DNA of 24,257 nt, from the IMG/VR virus record IMGVR_UViG_3300005340_000078, positions 1-24,257 of that record; one strand, 5' to 3'. Positions 1 through 8,063 of the stretch are shown in pieces; position 1 is the stretch's first letter, and each line of letters begins with the position of its first letter. The translations under genes and the position numbers were made by a program. Source of the stretch: a virus. Below the pieces are notes generated by a model, which had not been told where the DNA came from, searched no databases, and saw only the letters and a list, made by a program, of their open reading frames with translations.

Positions 1-297
1 TACCGCTTCCGCGCTCGCCGCATCCTCAAGAGCGAGCAGCAGAACGACACGAACAACAACGCGATCAACGCGCTCAAGGAAGACAAGATCACGTTCACCA
101 CGAACGTGTATTTCACCAGCGCCACCAACTGGTGGGGCATCTCCAGCGCGAAGAACGGTCTTCGCTTCGTGTGGCGCGACAAGCCCGAGTTCCGCGAGGA
201 CAACACCAACTCGAACTACACCATCGAGTACACCTCGTACGAACGGTTCGCGGTGGGTTGGACCGATCCCCGCGGCGTCTACGGCTCGAGCATCTAA
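1..297 (+). CDS. Probable major capsid protein, C-terminal end (partial)
   Basis: The reading frame is open from base 1 to a TAA at 295-297, giving the last 98 residues of a protein that begins before the window. The fragment is polar and rich in Asn, Thr and aromatic residues (ATNWWGISSAKNG; FVWRDKPEFRED; YTSYERFAVGWTDPRGVYG). It ends in the strand-rich way seen at the C terminus of HK97-fold capsid proteins. Its position just before beta-helix-type accessory proteins and a gp4-like head-completion protein fits a major capsid gene. There is no decisive motif in this fragment, so the call rests on position and style. The Shine-Dalgarno of the next gene (AAGGAG) overlaps its stop codon, so the two genes are translationally close. 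Alternative: another head protein. Confidence 0.55.
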   Translation, partial: YRFRARRILKSEQQNDTNNNAINALKEDKITFTTNVYFTSATNWWGISSAKNGLRFVWRDKPEFREDNTNSNYTIEYTSYERFAVGWTDPRGVYGSSI

Positions 298-306
298 GGA
301 GACACC

Positions 307-1224
307 ATGGGCGTTTCCGTTTTCAACCAGTCTGGCCCCTTCGAGCTCCCCGGCATGTCGGTTGCGGCGACGGGGGGTGAGAAGTTCTACGTCGGGGCAA
401 CGATGCCCGTCGGGCAGATCGGCGAGAAGATCGTTCAGGACCGCTTTTACACGTCCGTGAACGCCGCTCTCGCCGCCTGCGTCTCCGGGCGTGGAGACAC
501 CATCATGGTGTTGCCGGGCTACACGGAGAACATCACGGCCGATGCGTGGTCGAACCTCGCAGCGACTGACGTGACGGTTCAGGGTTTGGGGCGCGGGACC
601 AACCGCCCCACGTTCACCTGGACGGTGTCTGGCTCGACGATGCTGTTCGACGTCGCGAACTTCCGCCTGATGAACTGCCGCCTGTTCCTGGCGGGCCCTC
701 ACGTCAACGGCTCGGCGCTGACTGTCACGGCTCCGATCACCATCTCCACCTCGGGCTGGGAAATCTCCGATTGCGATATCTGGTGGGGCTTCGACGCCGA
801 TCAGATCGTCACCATCGGGATTACCACCACGGCGAACGCCGACGACGGGAAGTTTAACCGCAACCGCTGCTTCGCGGAGACGGCGGCTGTTCCCACCACG
901 ACGTTCCTCCGTCTGACGGGAGCTGACCAGCTCGAGATCGACGGGACTCAGATCATCGGCCCTGGCTCGACCACGGCCATCGGCCCGGTTCAGATGTTGA
1001 CCACTGGCTGCCTGAAGCAGAAGTACACCAACTCGATCTTCCAGAGCACCCTGGCCGCTTCAACGATCGCCTTCACCTCGATCGCTGGCTGCACTGGTGT
1101 GGTGGATAAGTGCTCGTTCGCGGTCCTCGCGGCCGGCAACGGGATCACCACTGGCTCGGGGCTTCAGGTCACCAACTCGAAGACCGCCGTCGCTGCTGCA
1201 GCCGGCGCCGATACCACTGGGTAA
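307..1224 (+). CDS. Beta-helix-type virion protein, copy 1
   Basis: A 305-residue protein made of short beta-strand-like segments rich in Thr, Ala, Gly and Ile, the pattern of a right-handed parallel beta-helix. Blocks such as GRGDTIMVLPGYTENI and GLGRGTNRPTFTW resemble a family often found next to phage capsid genes and usually left as hypothetical. There is no signal peptide and no catalytic motif I can identify. AAGGAG at 296-301 supports this ATG. The next gene is a clear paralogue with the same block order, so this is half of a tandem duplication. The position after the capsid gene suggests a head decoration or head-fibre protein, but a tail-fibre role cannot be excluded. The fold call is from sequence style; the function is inference. 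Confidence 0.75.
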   Translation: MGVSVFNQSGPFELPGMSVAATGGEKFYVGATMPVGQIGEKIVQDRFYTSVNAALAACVSGRGDTIMVLPGYTENITADAWSNLAATDVTVQGLGRGTNRPTFTWTVSGSTMLFDVANFRLMNCRLFLAGPHVNGSALTVTAPITISTSGWEISDCDIWWGFDADQIVTIGITTTANADDGKFNRNRCFAETAAVPTTTFLRLTGADQLEIDGTQIIGPGSTTAIGPVQMLTTGCLKQKYTNSIFQSTLAASTIAFTSIAGCTGVVDKCSFAVLAAGNGITTGSGLQVTNSKTAVAAAAGADTTG

Positions 1225-1227
1225 CCG

Positions 1228-2163
1228 ATGGGCTGGCTAAACAACTCCGTCACACAGCCCGGGGTTACCGAGCTGGGGAACCTGTTCCTCAACGTCACTG
1301 GCGGCAAGGTCTTTTACGTCGGTACGGCGGCCATGGTCGCCAATTACACCGACGTGACCCAGGGCATCGCCAACCGGCTGTTTACGGACGTCAACACCGC
1401 TCTTGCTCAATGCGTGGCGGGCCGGGGGGACACGATCTATATCCTCCCCGGCTACACGGAGAGCATCTCGGCATCTGATGCTTGGTCGAACCTGGGTGTT
1501 GCCACCGACGTTACGATCATAGGGATGGGGCGAGGGACGAACCGTCCCACGTTCACCTGGACCGCGAACGGCGCGACCGTCCTCTTCGATACGGCCAACT
1601 TCCGCGTGTTGAACGTTCGCATGTTCATGGCGGGCCCCCAGTCTGCAGGCGCCGCGCAGACAACCGCCGCCCCCATTACCGTGTCAGCGGCGGGCTGCGA
1701 GATTTCCGGGTGTGAAATTTGGTGGGGCTTCGATGCTGACCAGATCGTCACCATCGGGATCACGACGACCGCTGCCGCCGACAACTTCACCTTCAATAGC
1801 AACTTCTGCTACGCCGAGACGGCTGCCGTACCTACGACCACCTTTCTCCGCCTGACTGGCACAGACAACCTCCGCATGGACGGAACGGTCATCATCGGGC
1901 CTGGCTCGACGACGTCGATCGGCCCGGTCCAACAGCTCACGACCGGAAGTCTCAAGGTGTGGATTCACGACTGCGTATTTCAGAGCACTCTGGCGGCCTC
2001 CACGATCGCTTTCACGGCCATCGCCGGCTGCACTGGGACGGTCGATAAGTGTTCGTTTGGCGTACTCGCGGCCGGGAACGGGTTGACCGCTGCCAGCGGT
2101 ATGCAGGTCACCAACTCTAAAACGGCGGTCGGTGCTGCAGCCGGCGCGGACACGACGGGGTAA
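1228..2163 (+). CDS. Beta-helix-type virion protein, copy 2
   Basis: A 311-residue paralogue of the gene directly upstream. Long identical blocks are visible: IWWGFDADQIVTIGITTTA, ETAAVPTTTFLRLTG, FQSTLAASTIAFT, AGCTG, VDKCSF, VLAAGNG and the terminal GAAAGADTTG-type end. The first 45 or so residues differ most, as expected if the N terminus sets the attachment site and the beta-helix is shared. The linkers after both copies read TAACCGATG, so the duplicated unit included the junction. There is no strong Shine-Dalgarno; translation is probably coupled, with the upstream stop 3 bases before the ATG. Likely a structural, surface-exposed virion component. The family is recognisable in style but its exact role is unknown. 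Confidence 0.75.
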   Translation: MGWLNNSVTQPGVTELGNLFLNVTGGKVFYVGTAAMVANYTDVTQGIANRLFTDVNTALAQCVAGRGDTIYILPGYTESISASDAWSNLGVATDVTIIGMGRGTNRPTFTWTANGATVLFDTANFRVLNVRMFMAGPQSAGAAQTTAAPITVSAAGCEISGCEIWWGFDADQIVTIGITTTAAADNFTFNSNFCYAETAAVPTTTFLRLTGTDNLRMDGTVIIGPGSTTSIGPVQQLTTGSLKVWIHDCVFQSTLAASTIAFTAIAGCTGTVDKCSFGVLAAGNGLTAASGMQVTNSKTAVGAAAGADTTG

Positions 2164-2166
2164 CCG

Positions 2167-2346
2167 ATGAGCAAGCACGAAAAGGCCGCTCCAGTTGCCC
2201 CCGTCAAGCCGCCAGAGCCGACTCCTTGCGCGGTCTGCGGTCAGAACGACGGGGAGCTCGTCGCTGTTGTCGGCCACATTCGGGCTCATGCGGAATGCGC
2301 GGCACGCAGCCCCGATGTCATTGCGAAGGTCAAGGCCCGCGCGTAA
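2167..2346 (+). CDS. Small Cys/His-motif protein, 59 residues
   Basis: A short gene that starts with ATG 3 bases after the previous stop (TAACCGATG junction) and ends at TAA 2344-2346. The first 20 residues are Lys/Pro/Ala-rich. A compact Cys/His set follows: C21-x2-C24, H37, H41 and C44, enough for one structural zinc site. There is no membrane segment. It lies inside the structural operon between beta-helix-type genes and shares their direction and codon style, so it is probably expressed with them. I do not recognise the family. It could be a small zinc-ribbon accessory protein, and its presence in the virion is not shown. Confidence 0.6.
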   Translation: MSKHEKAAPVAPVKPPEPTPCAVCGQNDGELVAVVGHIRAHAECAARSPDVIAKVKARA

Positions 2347-2364
2347 CAGAAAGGCTGAGGGCAC

Positions 2365-3180
2365 ATGGCTAGCCCGTCAATCTACAGAAACGGGCTCAAC
2401 CTCGCCGGAACGGTATTTCAAAACGGTCCGGCAAGCCTCCAGCTCGACGGCTCCACGTACTTTTCGGGAGCCATTCAGTGGCTGGATACGATCAGCGGCA
2501 ATAACGCGAATGCCGGGACGCTTCCCGAGCTTCCGGTGGCTACCCTCGCCCAGGCCGTAACCAACTCGGCGGCAAACGGGATCATCGTCATCGGGGAAGG
2601 CTCGTCGGAGTCCCTTGGCAGTTCTCAGTCGCTGGCCCTGGCGAATCTGAGCATCTTCGGGTGCGGGAGCGGGTCTAGTCGCCCTCGCTATACCTGCACC
2701 GGTACCGTAGACATGTGGGCGGTCTCGGCTGCTGGCGTTTGGATTGAGGGATTCTACTTCCCGGCATCCACCGCTGTAGCTACTGACCGGATCGGGCTTG
2801 CCGCTGCGAACGCGACTATCAAGGACTGCTATTTCGAGTGCGGGGCCTCGGACACCAACCGTGCCCTGCGAATCCACACCGGAGCGAACAGCGCGCGAGT
2901 TGAAAGCTGCTCCTTCGTCACGACGGCTAGCCGGCCGGCGATGGGGCTGGAGATTTCAGCCGCCGTCACCGATCCGGTGATCGTTGGCTGCACCTTCGAT
3001 GGCGGTTCGTACGGCTGGAGTGACTACGCGTTCAAGGTCTCGGCCGCTGCTACCCGGGTTCGGCAGTTCGGGAACACCTTCACGAACAGGGCCGACCTTG
3101 GGCACACCGTCACGGCTACCAGCTACCAGCTCTTTGGCGTCGAGGCTTCGGGGACCAGCAACGTATTGCTCACGGCGTAA
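2365..3180 (+). CDS. Third beta-helix-type virion protein
   Basis: A 271-residue protein with the same strand-turn-strand style as the two upstream paralogues but much more diverged. The segment SGNNANAGTLPELPVATLAQA resembles the start of the beta-helix in this phage family, where a short Asn/Gly-rich stretch precedes the first coil. Later coils read NATIKDCYFECG, RVESCSF and PVIVGCTFDGG, typical of pectate-lyase-like ladders. No catalytic residues can be assigned. GAGGG lies about 7 bases before the ATG. The stop at 3178-3180 directly abuts the next ATG. Probably a structural, surface-exposed protein. The N terminus (MASPSIYRNGLNLAGTVFQN) may be the particle-binding part. Confidence 0.7.
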   Translation: MASPSIYRNGLNLAGTVFQNGPASLQLDGSTYFSGAIQWLDTISGNNANAGTLPELPVATLAQAVTNSAANGIIVIGEGSSESLGSSQSLALANLSIFGCGSGSSRPRYTCTGTVDMWAVSAAGVWIEGFYFPASTAVATDRIGLAAANATIKDCYFECGASDTNRALRIHTGANSARVESCSFVTTASRPAMGLEISAAVTDPVIVGCTFDGGSYGWSDYAFKVSAAATRVRQFGNTFTNRADLGHTVTATSYQLFGVEASGTSNVLLTA

Positions 3181-4809
3181 ATGGGCGAGCTCGGCACATA
3201 CAAACCCTTCGATTTCCCCAGAATTTGCGACGTCTGCGGGAACCGCCGGCGTATCTCCTCCATGGTCAAGCTGCCTGGCGGTGTCTGGTGCTGCGACATC
3301 CACAAGGACGAACGCTCGGCGGTCGAACTGGACCGCCTGAACGCGAAGAAGAAGCCCTACAACATCATCCCCGTTCCGAACGCGAAGCCCGGGAGCCAGT
3401 ACCCGGACGTGATGGAGGCAGAGGAGGCCGTCATCATGAACTTCGTCGATCGGATGGTGGTTGCGGGGACTCGGTACGAGCAGATCATCTCCGGTCAACC
3501 CGTCCCCGTCTCCGGAGAGGGAGTGGCGGCGATGGCATGGGCGGGGCGGTACCTCTATACGGTCATAACCGACACAAGGACGCCGGCACGAGTCGTCACC
3601 CATGCAAAGGGACTGCTGCTCTCCATCGCCTCTCAGCTCAGAGCGCGTCAGCAGGGATTCGGCCTGTCCGCAAGCTCCACGCGGGCGAATGACGCCTTCT
3701 ATGGCGGGTTCTTCGACTCCGGTGGATTCGCGTGGTTTTCGGATACCGCGGCAGTGGCTGGCCTGGCGATGCTCTACGCCTATCGGGTATTCGGGACAAC
3801 GAGCTATCTCGTGTCTGCCCGAGCGGCGGCGAGCTTTCTACGCAACGTCCAGGCCATCGGGTCGAACGGGACGTTTTTCACCTCCAGTGATTCAGCCGGA
3901 ACGGCGCGGCTCAACACGGGCGGTCTCGTCAGCTACATCCTGAATAACGCGAACTTCGCTCCGAGCTACCAGATTTTCCCGTCGTGCCTCGTGACGCTCC
4001 AGTTCTGGAACGAGCTTACGACCACGGACGGAGACCAGAGCATCGGAGCGACCGCCGCTGTAACGGGCTTCGCCTCGATACCGGCGCAGCTCATGTCGAC
4101 GTCAATGACCCAGCTTCGCGCCTGCTGGACGAACGGGATCGCCGAGGTTGGCGGAACGGTCGTCAACGGTCTCTCCGCTTCGACGCCTCGGGAATTCTTC
4201 TACTCCTACCCGTCAGGCACGGGTCAGTGGTGGTTTCAGAATGGCAATGCCATCGGCGGAACTACGGTCAGCTCCCTCAACTTCGCAACCGCCCTGATGG
4301 CTCTTTACGCCTACGAAGGCGCCACGACCCAGGTGACGGAGATCGACGACTGGATGCGGGGCTTTACCAGCAACCCATCGTTCGAGACCGCCGAGAACAC
4401 CTCTGCTTACACGCTCGCTCGAGCCACCACGGGGGACTACGACGCGACGGTTTGCCCCGCGACGCTCCTCCAGGTGCGGGACGCCTCGGCCTCGTATGCT
4501 GCCAGCTCGCTCAACGGTTCCAGCGTCTACGACTGGGGTGCGTTTGGCCTTCTGTCGCCTCTCTGGTCATCCCGGCATGGTGGCACGTTCGCCAGCGCCA
4601 GGGCGAGCGCCTTCGGTAAGCGTGAACGGTTCAGCGACGGGTCTAGTACCGACGGCGATTACGTCGACTGGATTTCGCTGCTGGGCCTTTCCGGGCTCTC
4701 TTATCAGACCGCCAGCGTCAGGGCCGGGAACGCTCTCAACGACGTCGTGGGGTCTTCCATGTTCGGCGTGGCCCTGCATCAGAGGCCGGTAGCGCAGGCG
4801 GTGCCATGA
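3181..4809 (+). CDS. Large virion-operon protein: N-terminal zinc motif plus helical, toroid-like body
   Basis: A 542-residue protein whose ATG abuts the previous stop. Residues 16-41 hold C16-x2-C19, then C37-C38 and H41, a zinc-finger-like knuckle. From about residue 150 the sequence becomes paired amphipathic helices with aromatic-rich loops, for example VAGLAMLYAYRVFG followed by YLVSARAAASFLRNVQ, and later TALMALYAYEGATTQ. This alternation resembles (alpha/alpha) barrel proteins such as six-hairpin glycosidases, but I see no certain catalytic acid and do not claim an enzyme. It ends in an ATGA overlap with the gp4-like gene, so it belongs to the same structural operon. Function unknown. 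A capsid- or tail-attached polysaccharide-binding or -cleaving protein is one possibility. Confidence 0.65.
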   Translation: MGELGTYKPFDFPRICDVCGNRRRISSMVKLPGGVWCCDIHKDERSAVELDRLNAKKKPYNIIPVPNAKPGSQYPDVMEAEEAVIMNFVDRMVVAGTRYEQIISGQPVPVSGEGVAAMAWAGRYLYTVITDTRTPARVVTHAKGLLLSIASQLRARQQGFGLSASSTRANDAFYGGFFDSGGFAWFSDTAAVAGLAMLYAYRVFGTTSYLVSARAAASFLRNVQAIGSNGTFFTSSDSAGTARLNTGGLVSYILNNANFAPSYQIFPSCLVTLQFWNELTTTDGDQSIGATAAVTGFASIPAQLMSTSMTQLRACWTNGIAEVGGTVVNGLSASTPREFFYSYPSGTGQWWFQNGNAIGGTTVSSLNFATALMALYAYEGATTQVTEIDDWMRGFTSNPSFETAENTSAYTLARATTGDYDATVCPATLLQVRDASASYAASSLNGSSVYDWGAFGLLSPLWSSRHGGTFASARASAFGKRERFSDGSSTDGDYVDWISLLGLSGLSYQTASVRAGNALNDVVGSSMFGVALHQRPVAQAVP

Positions 4810-5486
4810 GTACGTCTTTCGACTTGAATCGGACTGACATCATCCGGACGGCGGCGCAGCTCTGCGGGGTTGTTGCGGCGGGAGACGATCCGGACACCGC
4901 TCTCTTGTCGATGGGGAGCGACTTCCTCAACGTGATCATGAAGGAGATGCAGAGTTTCGGAATCATGCTCCGGAAGCTGGAGAGGACGACGATCCCGCTC
5001 ATCTCCGGTACCGCCTCGTACACCCTCGACGCTTCCACTCTCGACGTCGACACGGACACCTCATACGTCTCCGACGGCAACGGAACCGACCTGCGGCTGA
5101 TGATGATCCCCCGGGGCCAATACATGGCCCTCACCGACAAGACAACCCAGGGCCAACCCACCCAGATGTACGTGGAGAAGACCGCGAACATCACGGTTTC
5201 TCTCTACCCGGTTCCCGACGGCAACTGGCCGACGATGACGATTCCCAGGGTCGTAGTCATCGACGACATGACCACGGCGAGTTCTGTGACGGGACTTCAG
5301 GCGAAGTACCTCCGGGCAATCATGCTCGGAGTTGCTCACATGATCGCCTATGCGCACTCCCTCAACGACAAGGCTCGAATGCTCAAGGCCGACTACGACC
5401 AGGCGCTTGGCATCGCGAAGAACGACGACACGGAGCGCGGCGCGACCCGGCTGGTCGCCAACTACGGACTGAGGATGCGGCGATGA
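4806..5486 (+). CDS. Head-completion adaptor, P22 gp4-like tail accessory factor
   Basis: A 226-residue protein, longer than P22 gp4 (166 residues). The N-terminal part matches the family layout: an initial helix (DIIRTAAQLCGVVAAGDDPD), a second helix (GSDFLNVIMKEMQSFG), then a beta part beginning with TIPLISGTASYTLDAST, the usual 'TL.aGt.sYtL' feature. A proline-containing beta domain follows (IPRGQYMAL..KTTQGQPTQMYVEK). It ends with helices that include MLGVAHMIAYAHSLND and a basic tail. In P22 this protein binds beneath the portal and begins closure of the DNA-filled head. The gene overlaps its neighbours at both ends by ATGA-type junctions, consistent with tight late-operon translation. 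Family call fairly confident; gene naming left open. Confidence 0.8.
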   Translation: MSTSFDLNRTDIIRTAAQLCGVVAAGDDPDTALLSMGSDFLNVIMKEMQSFGIMLRKLERTTIPLISGTASYTLDASTLDVDTDTSYVSDGNGTDLRLMMIPRGQYMALTDKTTQGQPTQMYVEKTANITVSLYPVPDGNWPTMTIPRVVVIDDMTTASSVTGLQAKYLRAIMLGVAHMIAYAHSLNDKARMLKADYDQALGIAKNDDTERGATRLVANYGLRMRR

Positions 5487-5953
5487 TCGGACTGCTCGAA
5501 CAGGTGCTTGCGGAGCTTGCCCGGAGACGCGAGATGCAGCCGCAGCCCCGCGACTGGCGCGAAGTAACGCCTGACTTCGTTGGCCCTCCTCAGCGCGGCC
5601 TCCCGCCCACTTCATACCGTGACCCGATGCAGGCGGGACCGGCGCCGCCTACGTCGGGCGGCTGGCAAGTCGCGCCCGACAACGTCGCCAACGACTTCCG
5701 CACGAGCGCCGCGCTCGGTGGCGGTTCCATGCCCGGACCTTCGGGGGGGACGTTTCGGAAAGAGTCACCCTACGACCGGGTGATGGAAGGTGCGGGCTCG
5801 ATCGCAGATCGGCCCGACTACGCCGACTACCAGAAGTCGAAGACGACGTTCGAATACCTGATGGGGCCGGACGGTAAACTCTATCGGCGCCAAGGCGGCC
5901 CATCACAAGCCCAGACCAATCAGCTCGCCATGATGCTCCAGAGGGGCCGATGA
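5483..5953 (+). CDS. Hypothetical protein, Pro/Gly-rich, 156 residues
   Basis: It starts at an ATGA overlap with the gp4-like gene and ends at an ATGA overlap with the next. The first 18 residues form an amphipathic helix (IGLLEQVLAELARRREMQ). A long low-complexity stretch rich in Pro, Gly and Arg follows to about residue 95, and then a more ordered segment with several Tyr residues (DRPDYADYQKSKTTFEYLMGPDG). There are no membrane segments, cysteines or recognisable domain. Such disordered proteins in podovirus structural operons can be minor virion or assembly proteins, but this is inferred from position only. I do not recognise the family. Confidence 0.65.
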   Translation: MIGLLEQVLAELARRREMQPQPRDWREVTPDFVGPPQRGLPPTSYRDPMQAGPAPPTSGGWQVAPDNVANDFRTSAALGGGSMPGPSGGTFRKESPYDRVMEGAGSIADRPDYADYQKSKTTFEYLMGPDGKLYRRQGGPSQAQTNQLAMMLQRGR

Positions 5954-6147
5954 AGAAGGCGGAGCGCAAGATTGCCCATCTGTGGTGGGCAAAGAAGCCG
6001 GGAAAACTCGGATGGGAGCAGTTGAGCAACTTCGCGTGGCTTCACATCGACGATCTGAGCAAGGAAGAACTCAACGACATCATCTTCATGATTACCGAGG
6101 CGCGCGCGAACGGCTGCCCGCCGAAAGTGTTCGAGGTGGTTAAGTGA
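5950..6147 (+). CDS. Small basic/aromatic hypothetical protein, 65 residues
   Basis: A 65-residue protein beginning at an ATGA overlap and ending at a GTGA overlap with the tailspike gene. It opens with a basic, Trp-rich segment (KKAERKIAHLWWAKKPGKLGW) and continues with a predicted helix around DLSKEELNDIIFMITEARANG. There is no signal peptide, membrane helix or metal motif. Its place immediately upstream of the tailspike, in the same tightly coupled operon, could mean a small tail or chaperone-like component. I do not recognise the family and no function is claimed. That it is coding is supported by both tight overlaps and by composition like its neighbours. Confidence 0.6.
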   Translation: MKKAERKIAHLWWAKKPGKLGWEQLSNFAWLHIDDLSKEELNDIIFMITEARANGCPPKVFEVVK

Positions 6148-7649
6148 GCAACTTCGCTGCAATCCTCGCCCCTCTCGCCATCTCGGGCTCTCGCAAGAGC
6201 GACGGGACCGCGAATGACTCAGGGAAGGTCTACGCCTATCTCCCCGGTACGCTGACGACGACAAGCATCTACGCCGATGCGTCGGCGGAGACGGTCGTCA
6301 CCCAGCCGATCACCCTGGACAGCGCCGGGAGGCTTCCACGCGCGGACTTCCCCGACGGCGTTTTCATCGCTCGCCCCGTTCGCCTTCTGATCCAGGACTC
6401 CAGCGGCTCCACGGTGAGTGATTCCGTCTACGTCCCCAGCACCGCGGGAGCTACGGGCGTCGACAATGACGGATTCAGCGATTCGACGCTGGATGATGTC
6501 CTCGACGATGCCTTTACGAGCTTCGGCGGGGTGGATTGGAAGTACAAGGAGAGCGGGGGAGCGACCTCGCGGACGGTCAAGGCGAAGTTCGCGGAGCGTG
6601 GCATTGCCCCTGAGGATTTCGGCGCGGTTGGCGATGGCGTCGCCATAGATACGACGGCGGTACAAGCGGCCTTCAACCGCGCCAAGGTGCTGTCCTGTCC
6701 GGTCATCGTTGCGGGCGGTAAAAACTACAAATGCGATCAGGCGATTACCCTGACGAGTGCGACGGGCGTCAGCATTCTCGGCGCTGGCAGCGGGGCGTCT
6801 ACTTTCACGTTCACGAACGGGTCTGCGGATGGTTTTACCTTCACGTCATGCACGACCCTTCAGATCAGCGGCATCAAGATTGCCCACTCGTCATCCAGCA
6901 CCGGGAACGCCATCACGCTCAGCAGTTGCACGTCGCCGTCATTCACAGATGTCGTGCACAACGGCGGCAGCAGTTCGGGGTTTCGGATTGTCATATCGCT
7001 GACGAGCAGCACGTCAGCCAAGATCATCCTGTGCACGCTAACGGGAGAGGCGTCGAATGCCGCAGCCCGCGGCCTCTATGCCAGCAGCAGCGGCGCAATC
7101 ACCATGGTCGGCGGCAGCGCCGGGGCTGCGGCGGGGTATGCATTCGAAGCAGCAGGGAACACCGCTAACTGCACTTTCCTGGGGACTACGCTGGGGACCG
7201 CGCGGTTCGCCGCTGGACTGTCAGGTTCAGAGTTCTACTTCGTCGGCTGCCCAGGACTTGGCCTGTCGGTTGCCACGGCGACCAACTTCCCCGTCATCGA
7301 GCAGTGGCAGTCGCCGCCGTATTCATCGAGCGTCAGCGGGGCGACAGGCACGGCTGTTACTCCGAGCCTCGTCGGGGGAAAGGTCGTTCAGGTCACCGCA
7401 ACGGGCGGAGTCGGAACCCTGACCGTCAATAACCCTGCTCTCCTGCCGACCACGGCCGGGCTGGGCCGGCAATACTGGGAGTTCTGGTTCATCAACAGCA
7501 CTGCCGGTGCCTGCACATGGGCCCTTGATACCAATTACCGCTTGGCAGCGTCCATCCCGACGACGTTCGCCCACACAGTCATCATCAGGTTCGAGTGGGA
7601 CGGCACGTATCTGCGCGAAGTGGCGCGCACTGACACGGTGACGGCGTGA
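6144..7649 (+). CDS. Tailspike / tail fibre with pectate-lyase-like beta-helix
   Basis: A 501-residue protein with a GTG start overlapping the upstream TGA. Residues 1-100 look like a particle-attachment domain common in phage tail fibres: a small beta domain with GKVYAYLPGTLTTTSIYAD, then PITLDSAGRLP, then DGVFIARPVRLLIQDSSG. At residues 158-165 DFGAVGDG, followed by DTTAVQAAFNRA, is the hallmark entry to a pectate-lyase-type right-handed beta-helix. The long Ser/Thr/Gly-rich coils to about residue 400 fit that fold. The C terminus (about 400-501) is a separate beta-rich part with an aromatic YWEFWFINST segment, perhaps for trimerisation. Expected role: binding and possibly cleaving the host surface polysaccharide. 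The active-site acids cannot be assigned by eye. Confidence 0.8.
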   Translation: MSNFAAILAPLAISGSRKSDGTANDSGKVYAYLPGTLTTTSIYADASAETVVTQPITLDSAGRLPRADFPDGVFIARPVRLLIQDSSGSTVSDSVYVPSTAGATGVDNDGFSDSTLDDVLDDAFTSFGGVDWKYKESGGATSRTVKAKFAERGIAPEDFGAVGDGVAIDTTAVQAAFNRAKVLSCPVIVAGGKNYKCDQAITLTSATGVSILGAGSGASTFTFTNGSADGFTFTSCTTLQISGIKIAHSSSSTGNAITLSSCTSPSFTDVVHNGGSSSGFRIVISLTSSTSAKIILCTLTGEASNAAARGLYASSSGAITMVGGSAGAAAGYAFEAAGNTANCTFLGTTLGTARFAAGLSGSEFYFVGCPGLGLSVATATNFPVIEQWQSPPYSSSVSGATGTAVTPSLVGGKVVQVTATGGVGTLTVNNPALLPTTAGLGRQYWEFWFINSTAGACTWALDTNYRLAASIPTTFAHTVIIRFEWDGTYLREVARTDTVTA

Positions 7650-7651
7650 GC

Positions 7652-8011
7652 CTACTGCTGCTTCGTCGCGATGAACGCGATTGCGTCGCCGTCGATGAAA
7701 ATCTGCCCGCTAATGACGTCCTCGTTGTCGGCCGGCGCTCGAACCTGACTGAAAGAACCGGAGGTAGTTTCGAGGTTCAGGAAGATCGTCCCGGGCGTCG
7801 TGTAGTCGGCGTGCGCCGCGCCCCCGATCAACTCGCAGCGCCAATAGCCCTCCGTGTCCTGAAGGTGCATGTAGCCCGTGCATTGGGCCGGATTGAGGGC
7901 GCCTATGCGCACGTCGTAGTTGGCGCCGGTCTCGCCGCATCCGACGAGTCCAACGAGCAGAAGCCACAGCAACGCGCCGAGTGCTATCGGGGACCAGTTG
8001 ATGTCTCGCAT
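7652..8011 (-). CDS. Minus-strand lipoprotein inside the structural operon (superinfection-exclusion candidate)
   Basis: A 119-residue protein read against all of its neighbours. Residues 1-9 form a short polar n-region. Residues 10-24 are hydrophobic (ALGALLWLLLVGLVG), then Cys25 completes a textbook lipobox L22-V23-G24-C25. Residue +2 is Gly, not Asp, so outer-membrane sorting would be expected in a diderm host. The mature part is about 95 residues, beta-rich, with two more cysteines (C44, C59) that could pair in the periplasm. Third codon positions are strongly G/C in this frame, which supports it over the opposite-strand frame. The gene sits 2 bases from the tailspike stop, tail to tail. 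Phage lipoproteins of this size (T5 Llp, phi80 Cor) block receptors for other phages. That role is inference; a lysogenic-conversion 'moron' or a lysis lipoprotein are alternatives. The start has no clear Shine-Dalgarno. Confidence 0.8.
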   Translation of the reverse strand: MRDINWSPIALGALLWLLLVGLVGCGETGANYDVRIGALNPAQCTGYMHLQDTEGYWRCELIGGAAHADYTTPGTIFLNLETTSGSFSQVRAPADNEDVISGQIFIDGDAIAFIATKQQ

Positions 8012-8063
8012 GAGCTAAGTGTGTGGCCATGTCGGCACGCTTCGCAAGCTGCGCAGGTGATCA

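Noticed and set aside
1684-2364. Minus-strand open frame of 226 codons opposite the second beta-helix gene
   Set aside because: Composition typical of an antisense shadow. The + strand genes with paralogous sequence explain the region.
2956-3603. Minus-strand open frame of 215 codons
   Set aside because: It crosses the junction of two well-supported + genes and has shadow-like Arg/Asp/Val composition.
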